From Pseudoalteromonas arctica (GTDB lineage Bacteria; Pseudomonadota; Gammaproteobacteria; Enterobacterales; Alteromonadaceae), in the NCBI RefSeq assembly GCF_012927645.1, contig NZ_JABBMT010000013.1, positions 34,811 to 98,810 of the forward strand: a stretch of DNA of 64,000 bases, written 5' to 3'. Made by a program: the position numbers and the translations under genes. Positions within the stretch are counted from its first letter, which is position 1. Each line of letters starts with the position of its first letter. The notes beneath the pieces were generated by a model. That model saw nothing but the letters and a program-made list of their open reading frames with translations, made no database searches and was not told the DNA's origin. Below are positions 9,371 through 20,105 of the stretch, one piece after another.

Positions 9371-9413
9371 TACTCTGATTATTTTTATTAGAGTAAATGC
9401 CCATAATTCACTC
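9371..9413. promoter_or_regulatory. candidate TetR operator (GAGTA / TACTC repeats)
   Basis: Two interleaved inverted repeats lie 8-50 bases upstream of the TetR gene: TACTCT (9371-9376) with AGAGTA (9390-9395), and GAGTAAAT (9391-9398) with ATTCACTC (9406-9413; one mismatch). Position and symmetry fit an autoregulatory operator; this is inference only. Confidence 0.4.
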
Positions 9414-9580
9414 AGTATTATTAGCCGCGCAGTATATACAAATATAATCCAATAAAATACCACCTTGAAAATTTCTAATTCATAATTCGTAGTTATTGTT
9501 TCTTATTGAAATAAACTCATTTACAAATGAAAATATGCAGTCGCAATTTGCAGGCTGATCTGGAGCACAAAGACTGTTAA

Positions 9581-11483
<1,903 letters not shown>

Positions 11484-11487
<4 letters not shown>

Positions 11488-11768
11488 GTTTTCGAAACAG
11501 GGGCCTGATGTTTATTTAGGCCTTTGATTATTCGACCCTTTTGTAATAATTTGTTTAAGTCTAAAAAATCTTTATTTATAGCTAAGGCTGTTATCATCAC
11601 ATCGCATATAGTGACACCAAAAGAATAAAGTGTCCAAAGCCACCAAGGCTCAGAACTTGATCGCACATAGATATCGCAATAAACAGGAAACGGACTAATC
11701 TTTTGATATCTGATCAACAATCCAATACATGCAAGAGTGAGCAAATCGTATATAAACCAGTTTAATTA
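11484..11768 (-). pseudogene. decayed paralogue of the adjacent four-helix membrane protein
   Basis: From a TTG at 11744 an 86-codon frame can be read, but homology to the neighbouring membrane protein begins 7 codons earlier, directly after an in-frame TAA (11766-11768): LNWFIYDLL here against LNWAIYDIV there. Further on, EPWWLWTLYSFGVTICDVMI matches TPWVLWDIYSFGVYFLDFTM. Between these blocks this copy is about 19-20 residues shorter. So the N-terminal half is missing and an internal segment is deleted. The frame of the remnant is still open, so a short expressed protein cannot be excluded, but relic of a tandem duplication is the best reading. Its end overlaps the end of the convergent Wzi-like gene by 4 bases. 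Confidence 0.65.
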
Positions 11769-11812
11769 AATACACCGATGTAAGGACCAACTACATCATT
11801 TATAAACATAAG

Positions 11813-12346
11813 CTAAATGGAGTGTTTTATATGATCCGTTTTAAATAATGCTTTAATTGCATTTTTAAGCCTAATTAAACCTAAAATGTCACGATCGACA
11901 ATCAAGGCCACTATCATTGTAAAATCAAGAAAATAAACACCAAAAGAATATATATCCCACAACACCCACGGAGTAGTATTTTCTGAGATTCGTAAATCAT
12001 AATACATTGAAAATGACAAAACTGTATTAAAACTTAAAACAGAAATGACATAGAAGAATGCTGGGGACTTGGCATTATTTCTTACCAAGTAGGCGCTAAT
12101 AATTATTAGTCCTATTGCTACGATATCGTAAATAGCCCAATTGAGATAAATATTAGAGTTATCAAACCACGTAAATAGATGATCACTTATAAAATAAGAC
12201 ATAAAAACAATAAAAGATGAGATCAACAGAACATTGTTTCTTTTTAAGTCTGCTATCCATAAAAAGATATTGAAAAACAAACCCATCATCAAGCCCCAAA
12301 CAACTAATGCTGACAACGAAAGTCCGAAATGTTCTGTTAAATACAT
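11813..12346 (-). CDS. hypothetical integral membrane protein
   Basis: 177 residues with five or six hydrophobic segments (about 8-28, 35-55, 68-88, 95-115, 133-155), short loops and a basic C-terminus (NAIKALFKTDHIK). I recognise no catalytic motif or named family. Notable are tryptophan/aspartate pairs at helix starts, LNWAIYDI and PWVLWDIYSFG, which are also kept in the truncated copy downstream. It lies 13 bases after the gene for a 70-residue protein, so both may be co-transcribed. Function unknown. Confidence 0.65.
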   Translation of the reverse strand: MYLTEHFGLSLSALVVWGLMMGLFFNIFLWIADLKRNNVLLISSFIVFMSYFISDHLFTWFDNSNIYLNWAIYDIVAIGLIIISAYLVRNNAKSPAFFYVISVLSFNTVLSFSMYYDLRISENTTPWVLWDIYSFGVYFLDFTMIVALIVDRDILGLIRLKNAIKALFKTDHIKHSI

Positions 12347-12359
12347 CTATAACTCATTG

Positions 12360-12572
12360 CTATTTTTTTGGGCGCTTATCTGGATCTAATACAATGATCC
12401 CACCACGTTGAATTTCAGCTTCGCCTTTTGATGCTAGCAAAGCTTCATTAGATATAGACACTGTATCAGACTGCAGGGTTTTATTACTAGCGCTTTGTTC
12501 AAGTGCTGGCTTTGATTGTTGCATGTTATTATATGCTTGCATTTGTAATTGGTTGTTAGCTGTAACTTGCAT
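12360..12572 (-). CDS. small hypothetical protein with SDTVSIS motif
   Basis: 70 residues, glutamine- and asparagine-rich in the first half (MQVTANNQLQMQAYNNMQQ), then SDTVSISNEALLAS and a charged tail PDKRPKK. The DTVSIS.EA pattern resembles short motifs in small gammaproteobacterial proteins and at the ends of flagellar or motility proteins, but I cannot name a family. No signal peptide or membrane segment. AAAGGA at 8-base spacing supports the ATG at 12572. Likely first gene of a two-gene unit with the membrane protein. Confidence 0.6.
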   Translation of the reverse strand: MQVTANNQLQMQAYNNMQQSKPALEQSASNKTLQSDTVSISNEALLASKGEAEIQRGGIIVLDPDKRPKK

Positions 12573-12797
12573 AAGATTAATCCTTTCAATAAATGTTGAA
12601 TAAATGACTTATTAAATAAGCCACTGTTTTTAACGCTCTAATACTGCTTGGCGCTTTTTAAGATAAACCCAAATTGAGTCATCGTACACTTTATAGGTAA
12701 GCAATTACCGATCCAATATTTTAGCAAGCGATCTTTTTTGATCTTTTATTTGCTACAACATACCCAATACAACAGATCATACCAGATAAGATGAGAT

Positions 12798-12828
12798 ATA
12801 AAAAAACGCACAGGGGTAACCGTACGTC
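12798..12828 (-). terminator. terminator of the arg operon
   Basis: On the minus strand, 18 bases after the argH(A) stop, ACGTACGG and CCTGTGCGT can pair over 8 positions (two G-U pairs) and are followed by seven T residues (A run at 12799-12805 on the plus strand). Confidence 0.6.
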
Positions 12829-12845
12829 TTTTACATCCAGGGATT

Positions 12846-14711
12846 TTAAGCCACGTTTTTACACGGGATCTCCGCACTATTACTTAGCTTTAAAATAAAT
12901 TCCATTGCGACTTCATCGCAATTATCTTTACGTAAACACAGTTCACAATCTTTCATTACTTTTTCCGGTAAGCTGTCTTTAGTACAGAATGTAAAACCTT
13001 GTTTTTCAAAGAAATCAGGTACTCGCGTCAAAACAATGATGCGATTGAGTGCCAATTTCTTAGCTTTAACTAATAAATGTTCAACTAACTGACGACCTTG
13101 CCCAGTAATACCGGTTTCAGGATCTACCCCTAACGAACGAATTTCAGCAAGGCCAGTATCATAAATATACAGTGATGCGCAGCCCGCAACTTCTCCAGCA
13201 ACTTCAGTAACCGCAAACTCATTGATTGAATGCACCATGTCACTTTTAGCACGCGGTAAATTTTCGCCTACCGTAGCCCAGTGCTGGATCAATTTAGCAA
13301 TTGACTCGACATCGTCAAGATTAGCGTCACGAACTGTTATTTGCTGTTTTTTTTTGGCATCTTTAACTGCAACTGTAACTTGCTCTAAAGATGTACCACC
13401 GAGTGCTTGGCGCGCTTTTATACATGCGTCTATTTCTAATACAGCATATACATCTTGCTCAAAAATACTATGCACTGACTTAAATTGTTCTAAACTTAAA
13501 TCTTCTAAGTTATTCCCTTGTGCGATAGCCATTTGTACCAATACACCCACAATATGATGGCCTTCTCTAAAAGGAATCCCTTTGGCGACTAAATAGTCAG
13601 CAAGCTCTGTAGCGTTTGAGTGCCCGCCTTTTGCAGCGGCTAACGTACGCTCCCCATTTACTTTTATACCTTTGATGCAGGCTTGTGCCATATGAATGCA
13701 CGCAAGCCATGTAGGCATAGCATCAAATAAGCCTTCTTTGTCTTCTTGCATATCTTTGTTATACGCAAGTGGTAATGCTTTTAACGTCATCATCATGGCA
13801 CTAAAGGCACCAAATACACGGCCTGTTTTACCGCGAATAAGCTCTAGCGCATCGGGGTTTTTCTTTTGTGGCATCAATGATGAGCCTGAAGTAACATTAT
13901 CAGCCAACTCTATAAACTCGGCTTCACCCGAGTTGTAGAAGATCAAATCTTCTGACATACGCGATAAATGGATCATAGAAATTGACGCACAGCTTAATAG
14001 CTCAACAACAAAGTCCCGGTCTGATACGGCATCTAAACTATTTTTTGTCGCAGCGGTAAAACCTAGCCCCACGGCAAGTGCTTGCCGATCAATTGGGTAC
14101 GCCGTACCGGCAAGTGCGCCACTGCCTAATGGGCAAAAATTCATACGGGCTTTAGCATCTGCTAAACGGCTTTCATCACGTTCGATCATTTCCACGTAGG
14201 CCATACACCAATGACTAAACAACAATGGTTGAGCACGCTGTAAATGGGTATAACCCGGTAAAATAGTACCCAGCTCACGTTCAGCCAACGCAATAAATTC
14301 ACCTTTTAACTGACCAAGCGCTGCAAGTATGTGATCTGCGGTATCACGACACCATAAACGAAAATCAGTGGCAACTTGGTCGTTGCGGCTACGTCCGGTG
14401 TGAAGCTTTTTAGCTAAATCGCCTACTTTTTCGATTAAAGCAGCTTCAACATGAGAGTGGATATCTTCAGCACCCGATGTTGCCACCGCTTGTGGATCCG
14501 CTTTTACTTCGTCGAGTAATTCATTTAATGCCGCTACTAGCGATTGATGCTCGCTATTACTTAGTACATCAACTTGCTTTAGGGCACCAGCCCAGGCAAC
14601 AGAGCCGACAATGTCTTGCTCTGCTAGTTGATAATCAAAGGGAAGTGAGTCGTTAAATTGTTTAAACGCCTCATCTGGACCCGTAGAAAAACGTCCGCCC
14701 CATAATGCCAT
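12846..14711 (-). CDS. argH(A): bifunctional argininosuccinate lyase / N-acetylglutamate synthase
   Basis: 621 residues, against about 460 for plain ArgH. Residues 1 to about 460 are argininosuccinate lyase, which splits argininosuccinate into arginine and fumarate; the signature loop [19 protein letters not shown] and the N-terminal WGGRFS..PD are present. From about 470 ([18 protein letters not shown]) a GNAT acetyltransferase domain follows, with [17 protein letters not shown] as acetyl-CoA region and a C-terminal [15 protein letters not shown] block like that of ArgA C-termini. Such ArgH(A) fusions are known in Moritella, Alteromonas and Vibrio relatives and supply the first pathway step, N-acetylglutamate synthesis. 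It is the last gene of argCBFGH, 58 bases after argG; a 7-bp hairpin lies in that gap (14738-14758). Confidence 0.95.
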   Translation of the reverse strand: MALWGGRFSTGPDEAFKQFNDSLPFDYQLAEQDIVGSVAWAGALKQVDVLSNSEHQSLVAALNELLDEVKADPQAVATSGAEDIHSHVEAALIEKVGDLAKKLHTGRSRNDQVATDFRLWCRDTADHILAALGQLKGEFIALAERELGTILPGYTHLQRAQPLLFSHWCMAYVEMIERDESRLADAKARMNFCPLGSGALAGTAYPIDRQALAVGLGFTAATKNSLDAVSDRDFVVELLSCASISMIHLSRMSEDLIFYNSGEAEFIELADNVTSGSSLMPQKKNPDALELIRGKTGRVFGAFSAMMMTLKALPLAYNKDMQEDKEGLFDAMPTWLACIHMAQACIKGIKVNGERTLAAAKGGHSNATELADYLVAKGIPFREGHHIVGVLVQMAIAQGNNLEDLSLEQFKSVHSIFEQDVYAVLEIDACIKARQALGGTSLEQVTVAVKDAKKKQQITVRDANLDDVESIAKLIQHWATVGENLPRAKSDMVHSINEFAVTEVAGEVAGCASLYIYDTGLAEIRSLGVDPETGITGQGRQLVEHLLVKAKKLALNRIIVLTRVPDFFEKQGFTFCTKDSLPEKVMKDCELCLRKDNCDEVAMEFILKLSNSAEIPCKNVA

Positions 14712-14769
14712 GAAATATCTCCAAACCCTTGAAATTACCCCGTTTTATTGTAACAGGGCTGTAGTAAAA

Positions 14770-15972
14770 TTACTTCTTCGCTAGTGCTGAAATTCTGCTT
14801 GAAAGCGAGAATAAACGAATAAAGCCTTCAGCATGCGATTGGTCATACACATCATCTGCACCAAATGTTGCAAAATCTTCGCTGTATAAGCTATTAGGTG
14901 ATTTTTTCTGAACCGCAGTTACTTGACCTTTGTAAAGCTTAAGTACCACTTCACCGCTAGCGACCGTTGATAACGCTTCTGCGCCCGCTAAGATTGAATC
15001 TTTAAGTGGTGTAAACCAGCGACCGTCATACACTAAGTGCGAAAATTCGCCGCCCAGTACTTCTTTCCATTTGCGGCTTGCTTTATCAAGTACCAACTCA
15101 TCAATCGCTTGTAATGCCGCCATGATCACTGTACCGCCAGGGGTTTCATAACAACCACGGGATTTCATGCCCACTAAACGGTTTTCAACGATATCAACAC
15201 GGCCAACACCATGCACAGATGCAAGATCATTAAGCTTAACTAGGCAGTCATACGGTTTAAGCTGCTCGCCATTTACTGCAACAACTTCACCTTCAACCAC
15301 GTTTAAGGTAACAAATTCAGGCTCATTCGGAGCTTGCTCTGGCGAGTTAGTCCACGTCCACACTTGATCGCTTGGTTGGCACCACGGATCTTCAAGCTCA
15401 CCACCTTCATGAGAAATATGCCATGCGTTTGCATCACGGCTGTAAATTTTCGTAGCTGATGCTGAACATGGAATATTTCGCTCTGCCAAGTAATCAAGTA
15501 ATGACTCACGGCTTGATAAGTCCCACTCACGCCATGGCGCAATAACTTGAAGATCAGGCGCAAGCGCGGCAAAACACGATTCAAAACGTACTTGGTCATT
15601 ACCTTTACCAGTACAACCATGAGAAAGTGCATCGGCACCTACTTTGCGAGCAATTTCAACCTGCGCTTTTGCGATAATAGGACGCGCCATAGACGTACCA
15701 AGTAAATAAGTACCTTCGTAGATTGAACCTGTTTTAAGCGTTGGATAAATATAGTCACTTACCATTTCATCTTTTAAGTCAACAACGTAACACTCAGAGG
15801 CACCAGAAGCGATCGCTTTTTCTTCAACGCCTTCAAGCTCTTCAGCGCCTTGACCTACATCGGCCACAAACGCGATAACTTCACAGCCGTAATTTTCTTT
15901 TAACCATGGCACGATGGCCGACGTATCTAAACCACCAGAATAGGCTAATACAACTTTTTTAATTGAATTCAC
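14770..15972 (-). CDS. argG: argininosuccinate synthase
   Basis: Condenses citrulline and aspartate with ATP to argininosuccinate. The N-terminal PP-loop AYSGGLDTS (residues 9-17) and the central blocks [15 protein letters not shown] and [11 protein letters not shown] are diagnostic. 400 residues, the short bacterial form of the enzyme as in most argCBFGH loci rather than the 447-residue E. coli type. It follows argF by 9 bases and is followed by argH(A), so the whole arginine branch from citrulline on is transcribed as one unit. Confidence 0.97.
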   Translation of the reverse strand: MNSIKKVVLAYSGGLDTSAIVPWLKENYGCEVIAFVADVGQGAEELEGVEEKAIASGASECYVVDLKDEMVSDYIYPTLKTGSIYEGTYLLGTSMARPIIAKAQVEIARKVGADALSHGCTGKGNDQVRFESCFAALAPDLQVIAPWREWDLSSRESLLDYLAERNIPCSASATKIYSRDANAWHISHEGGELEDPWCQPSDQVWTWTNSPEQAPNEPEFVTLNVVEGEVVAVNGEQLKPYDCLVKLNDLASVHGVGRVDIVENRLVGMKSRGCYETPGGTVIMAALQAIDELVLDKASRKWKEVLGGEFSHLVYDGRWFTPLKDSILAGAEALSTVASGEVVLKLYKGQVTAVQKKSPNSLYSEDFATFGADDVYDQSHAEGFIRLFSLSSRISALAKK

Positions 15973-15981
15973 GGTTGTTCC

Positions 15982-16902
15982 TTACACAAAATTTGGATTT
16001 AATAATGAAACAAGCAATGCGTTTTGCGCATGCATACGATTTTCTGCTTGTTGTATAATTCTTGACGCCGGGCCATCCATTACCTCTGAGGTAATTTCAA
16101 ATTCACGGTGTGCAGGCTGGCAATGCAGTACAGTGTCAGCTCCTGTTAGTTCAAGTAACGCCGTATTTAATTGATACGGCATGTACTTTTCTTTTACTTG
16201 CTCAAGTGGCGTGTCATCACCCATTGATACCCATGTATCTGCATACACAGCGTTAGCACCAACAGCCGCTTCAACACGGTCACTGACCATTACTGATGCG
16301 CCGTTCATTGCCGCAATTTGCTCTGCTTGCTTCAAAATTTGCGAATCTGGTGAACTGCCTTTTGGACATACTGCAACAAAATCAGTACCTAATGTTGCTG
16401 CTAATAGCATAAGTGAATGTGTTACATTGTTACCTTCACCTAAATAAGCAAGTTTTAGCTGGCTTACATCACCGTATATCTCTTGCAGTGTTAAAAAGTC
16501 AGCCAATGCTTGGCACGGGTGATATAAATCACACAAACTATTGACCACAGGTACACTCGAAAATTCAGCAAGTGTGGTTAACGTTTTATGTTGATAAACA
16601 CGCGCTACAATACCATCTGCCCAGCTGGCAATATTTAAGGCAAAATCTTTAACTGATTCACGTGCACCCATGGCACCATTTTGTGAATCAAGATACACAG
16701 CATGACCACCTAACTTATTGATACCAATATCAAACGATAAACGTGTACGTAAGCTTGGTTTTTCAAATAAAGTAACAACTGACTTACCCGCCAGTGCTTG
16801 GCTAAAATCAGCAGGGTTTGCTTTAATTTTTTGCGCAAGATTAAGTAATTTAAGTGCGCCTTGTTGGTCTAATTCAAGACCCGATAAAAAATGATTAAAC
16901 AT
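15982..16902 (-). CDS. argF: ornithine carbamoyltransferase
   Basis: Transfers the carbamoyl group of carbamoyl phosphate to ornithine to give citrulline. Carbamoyl phosphate motif is FEKPSLRTR (residues about 50-58; STRTR in textbook enzymes), then the YHPCQALADFLT block and the ornithine-side loop TWVSMGDD. Near the C-terminus the usual HCLPAHR reads HCQPAHR. The SMG loop and HPCQALAD favour ornithine over acetylornithine as substrate, and argE upstream agrees with that. 306 residues, cytoplasmic trimer by family. Middle gene of argCBFGH, spaced 8-9 bases from its neighbours. Confidence 0.92.
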   Translation of the reverse strand: MFNHFLSGLELDQQGALKLLNLAQKIKANPADFSQALAGKSVVTLFEKPSLRTRLSFDIGINKLGGHAVYLDSQNGAMGARESVKDFALNIASWADGIVARVYQHKTLTTLAEFSSVPVVNSLCDLYHPCQALADFLTLQEIYGDVSQLKLAYLGEGNNVTHSLMLLAATLGTDFVAVCPKGSSPDSQILKQAEQIAAMNGASVMVSDRVEAAVGANAVYADTWVSMGDDTPLEQVKEKYMPYQLNTALLELTGADTVLHCQPAHREFEITSEVMDGPASRIIQQAENRMHAQNALLVSLLNPNFV

Positions 16903-16910
16903 ATAAAAAC

Positions 16911-17672
16911 CTATGGTGTAATTTTTGTTCCGACGTGCTCTCCAGCAAGTAGAGCAACTAAGTTTTCTGGCTTTTGCCAGCTTGAAATGTAAACTCCACG
17001 TCGTAAGTGCTGGGCAGCAAGAAGGCTGGTCTTAACTTTAACCTCCATCCCACCCAAAATTACTCCATCTGCAATCAAAGTATTGATCTGATTTGTGTCA
17101 AGTTGATGTAACGGCAGCTTATTTGCATCAAGTACCGCTTCAACATCGGTCATAAAAATAATTTCCGCATCAAGTTCCTTAGCAATCGCCGCTGCGGCTT
17201 CATCTGCATTAACGTTATACCAAAGGCCATCATCACCAAAACCGATTGAACTCACTAAAGGTAAGCGGCCAAGTTTTAATAACTCAGGAATAACATTTTG
17301 TACGCCACTTTCACACTGGCCTACTTGACCAAGCGCTTTGAGTTTTTGTGACGAAATAATGCCCGCTTCGTATAAACTTAGACCAACAGGTTTATGTCCT
17401 GCCACGATTGCTTGGCTCATTAGTTGTTTATTAGCACACCCAGCAAGCGCACCAACAATATAAGGCATTTGCTCTTTCGGACTGATGCGTAAACCTTGAT
17501 GTTTCACACTGGCAAAACCAGCCTCAGTCAACCAGTTATCAACTAGTGAACCGCCACCATGAACGATGACAAACTGTGCTTGAGTTTGTGATGCAAGCAC
17601 CTTAAATAACGCTTTTGCCGCGTCTTCTGTATTGAGTACTGCACCACCGAGTTTAATGACCCATGTTCGCAT
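16911..17672 (-). CDS. argB: acetylglutamate kinase
   Basis: Phosphorylates N-acetylglutamate, the second step of arginine synthesis. The amino-acid kinase fold is shown by VIKLGGAVL at residues 4-12, the VIVHGGGSLVD glycine loop near 35-45 and the nucleotide-side MEVKVKTSLLAA segment. At 253 residues it is the short E. coli-like type, without the N-terminal helix that gives arginine-inhibited hexameric kinases; feedback is therefore expected at the acetyltransferase step instead. It sits 6 bases after argC. Confidence 0.95.
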   Translation of the reverse strand: MRTWVIKLGGAVLNTEDAAKALFKVLASQTQAQFVIVHGGGSLVDNWLTEAGFASVKHQGLRISPKEQMPYIVGALAGCANKQLMSQAIVAGHKPVGLSLYEAGIISSQKLKALGQVGQCESGVQNVIPELLKLGRLPLVSSIGFGDDGLWYNVNADEAAAAIAKELDAEIIFMTDVEAVLDANKLPLHQLDTNQINTLIADGVILGGMEVKVKTSLLAAQHLRRGVYISSWQKPENLVALLAGEHVGTKITP

Positions 17673-17678
17673 TACTAA

Positions 17679-18683
17679 CTACCCTTTTAAACCTGTGTTA
17701 TGAGCTAAACCCATAGCTAAATTAATACACTGCAATGCTTGCCCTGCTGCACCTTTTAATAAGTTATCAATCGCTGCCATCACAATTAACTGCGTACCTT
17801 GCTGCTGCCATGCAATATCAACGTAAGGCTGCTTTGCAACTCCTTTAATTGATGGCATTTTATTACCAAGCAATCTGATCAGTGGCTCGTCAGCAAGCAC
17901 TTGGTATGCTTGCGTAACTTGCTCTGGTGTCACATCAGCTTTTAATTGCACATAAATAGTTTCTAAAATACCACGAGGGAAGTTTCCTAAATGCGGCGTA
18001 AATAACACCTTGTGACCTAAATGCTGCTCAATTTCAGGACTGTGTCTGTGATTAAACAAGCCGTAGGGTGTCAGTGATACTTCACAAAAATGTGTGCCTA
18101 CACTTGCTTTACGTCCCGCCCCGGTAACGCCTGATACCGCATTGATAATTACTGGCTGCTCAGCTATCAAACCAGCTTGCTGCAATGGTTTTAACGCATT
18201 CAGCGCCGCTGTTGGATAACAACCAGCCACAGCGACTAATTGCGCATTGGCGATTGCTTCACTATTCCACTCAGCCAATCCGTAAGCTGCTTCACTGAGT
18301 AATTCCGTATGTTGATGCTCAAAACCATAATAAGTCTGATAATCTTCATTGCTGCTTAAACGGTAGCCACCAGATAAATCAAAAACCTTTTTGCCCATCT
18401 TCAAAAAACGTGGCGCTAAATCAACACTCACTTTATGATCAGTACATAAACACACAAAATCAGCTGAGCTTTCGATATCGTTATAAGCGCTCTCACTAAG
18501 CGGCAATAAAGGAGAATCAAGCAAGCCTAAATGCTCAGGATACAAATCACTTAATAATTTACCCTTATCTAAGCTTTGCTCAGATACATAACAACCAGCT
18601 AAGGTTAATTGCGGGTGTTTTACTATCAAACTTGCTAATTCTGCGCCGCTATAACCACTTGCGCCAATAATCACTGCTTTCAT
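17679..18683 (-). CDS. argC: N-acetyl-gamma-glutamyl-phosphate reductase
   Basis: NADPH-dependent reduction of acetylglutamyl phosphate to the semialdehyde. The N-terminal nucleotide motif GASGYSGAELASLI (residues 7-20) and the active-site block AVAGCYPTAALNAL with the catalytic cysteine are clear. 334 residues, normal. First gene of the leftward arg operon: GAGTAACGA gives the ribosome site, and the 213-bp divergent gap to argE holds an ARG box, so arginine repression through ArgR is expected. Confidence 0.97.
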   Translation of the reverse strand: MKAVIIGASGYSGAELASLIVKHPQLTLAGCYVSEQSLDKGKLLSDLYPEHLGLLDSPLLPLSESAYNDIESSADFVCLCTDHKVSVDLAPRFLKMGKKVFDLSGGYRLSSNEDYQTYYGFEHQHTELLSEAAYGLAEWNSEAIANAQLVAVAGCYPTAALNALKPLQQAGLIAEQPVIINAVSGVTGAGRKASVGTHFCEVSLTPYGLFNHRHSPEIEQHLGHKVLFTPHLGNFPRGILETIYVQLKADVTPEQVTQAYQVLADEPLIRLLGNKMPSIKGVAKQPYVDIAWQQQGTQLIVMAAIDNLLKGAAGQALQCINLAMGLAHNTGLKG

Positions 18684-18823
18684 TCGTTACTCTTTTTGGT
18701 ATTTTACTACTACATTTACATTCAAATCGGGTTAGGCAGTGTATAAACACACTGTTTTGGGAATGAAACTGGATTATCGTCGTTTTATATTCATTGCGTT
18801 TCTTTATATACTTATGCTTAAAA

Positions 18824-18841
18824 AGTGAATTGATATTCATC
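18824..18841. promoter_or_regulatory. ARG box (ArgR operator) between argC and argE
   Basis: TGAAT-TGAT-ATTCA at 18826-18839 is a perfect dyad fitting the ArgR box consensus TNTGAATWWWWATTCANW except at its outermost base. Weaker half-matches lie on both sides (ATTCA at 18789-18793; TATATTGTTA at about 18853-18862), in keeping with paired boxes. Its place in the divergent argC/argE promoter region supports the call. Confidence 0.75.
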
Positions 18842-18896
18842 ATAAATACTTTTATATTGTTATGCAATTAGATTGAATCATTATTTTGGATTTTTT

Positions 18897-20045
18897 ATGC
18901 CTTTACCCTCTTTTTTATCTATGTATCAGCAGTTGATCGCAGCCCCTTCCATTAGCGCCATGGATGAATCATTGTCTATGAGCAATAAGGGTGTAATTGA
19001 TCTGCTTGCCAACTGGTGTTCCAGCTTAGGCTTTGAATGTGAAATTACTGAATTATCTGGCTCTAAAGGTCGCTTTAATTTACTCGCAAAACGTGGCCTG
19101 GGAGATGGCGGATTAATGTTAGCTGGCCACACAGATACCGTTCCTTTTGATGATAGTCGCTGGAGTTATGAGCCATTTAAATTAAGTGAAGATAACAATA
19201 AATTATATGGTTTAGGTAGTATTGATATGAAAGGTTTTTTCGCTTTTGTATTGCAAGCAATTAGCGAGCTCGATGAAACCACCCAAGCTCAACCTATTTT
19301 GATTTTAGCAACCGCCGATGAAGAAACCACCATGGCCGGTGCACAGCAAGTTTGTCAGCATAAAAACTTAAAACCAGCTCGGTGTATTATTGGTGAACCT
19401 ACTGATATGACACCAGTTTTCACACATAAAGGACATATGAGCAGCGCGATTCGCGTAGTCGGCCGTTCCGGACATAGCTCTGATCCTGAACGTGGTTTAA
19501 ATGCCATTGAAGTGATGCATAAAGTTATTGCAAAACTGTTAACCTTAAAAGAGCAATTAAAGAATAAATATGCAGTTGAGCATTTTGTTATTCCTTACCC
19601 TACTTTAAATCTAGGACACATTCATGGTGGCGATAATGCAAATCGCATATGCGGCTGCTGTGAAATGCATATTGATATGCGCCCATTACCGGGTTTAAGC
19701 GTGCAAGAACTGCAAATGATGCTGTTAAAAATAGCTACAGAGATCAATAACCAATATCCAGATTCAGTCAGTGTGATGGATATGCACGAGCCAATCCCCG
19801 CTTTTACTGGCTGCACCGATTCGGCATTGGTTAAACTGGCAGAAAAAATATCAGGAGAGCAAGCCGTTGCAGTGAACTACTGCACTGAAGCACCGTTTAT
19901 TCAGCAATTAGGCTGTGAAACCATTGTGATGGGACCGGGTTCAATTAATCAGGCTCATCAACCCGATGAGTTTTTGGCGATAGAAAAAATTAAACCATCA
20001 CAGTATATTATTAGTGAAATGATCAGAACATCGTGTTTTAGCTAA
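18897..20045 (+). CDS. argE: acetylornithine deacetylase
   Basis: Removes the acetyl group from N2-acetylornithine to yield ornithine. M20 metallopeptidase features: zinc ligand histidine and aspartate in [11 protein letters not shown], the [14 protein letters not shown] block, the catalytic glutamates in ATADEETTM, and C-terminal [12 protein letters not shown]. The ATG at 18897 gives 382 residues (E. coli 383) and fits the family start [15 protein letters not shown]; a TTG 8 codons upstream is less likely. Divergent from argC across an ARG box. Having argE, and no argJ here, indicates the linear (non-recycling) route, which fits the need for the ArgA-like domain of ArgH(A). Confidence 0.95.
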   Translation: MPLPSFLSMYQQLIAAPSISAMDESLSMSNKGVIDLLANWCSSLGFECEITELSGSKGRFNLLAKRGLGDGGLMLAGHTDTVPFDDSRWSYEPFKLSEDNNKLYGLGSIDMKGFFAFVLQAISELDETTQAQPILILATADEETTMAGAQQVCQHKNLKPARCIIGEPTDMTPVFTHKGHMSSAIRVVGRSGHSSDPERGLNAIEVMHKVIAKLLTLKEQLKNKYAVEHFVIPYPTLNLGHIHGGDNANRICGCCEMHIDMRPLPGLSVQELQMMLLKIATEINNQYPDSVSVMDMHEPIPAFTGCTDSALVKLAEKISGEQAVAVNYCTEAPFIQQLGCETIVMGPGSINQAHQPDEFLAIEKIKPSQYIISEMIRTSCFS

Positions 20046-20105
20046 CAAAGAAGGTACTGCTTGCGTTATCCCCATGTAATCAGGGAATAGCGCAACTGTT
20101 ACTGC

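Noticed and set aside
15303..15638. 111-codon frame within argG in another frame
   Set aside because: Lies wholly inside the well-supported argG gene on the same strand and has no start signal or recognisable family.
20060..20100. Hairpin between argE and panP as terminator
   Set aside because: Arms TTGCGTTATCCC and GGGAATAGCGCAA pair only with a bulge and no T tract follows on either strand.
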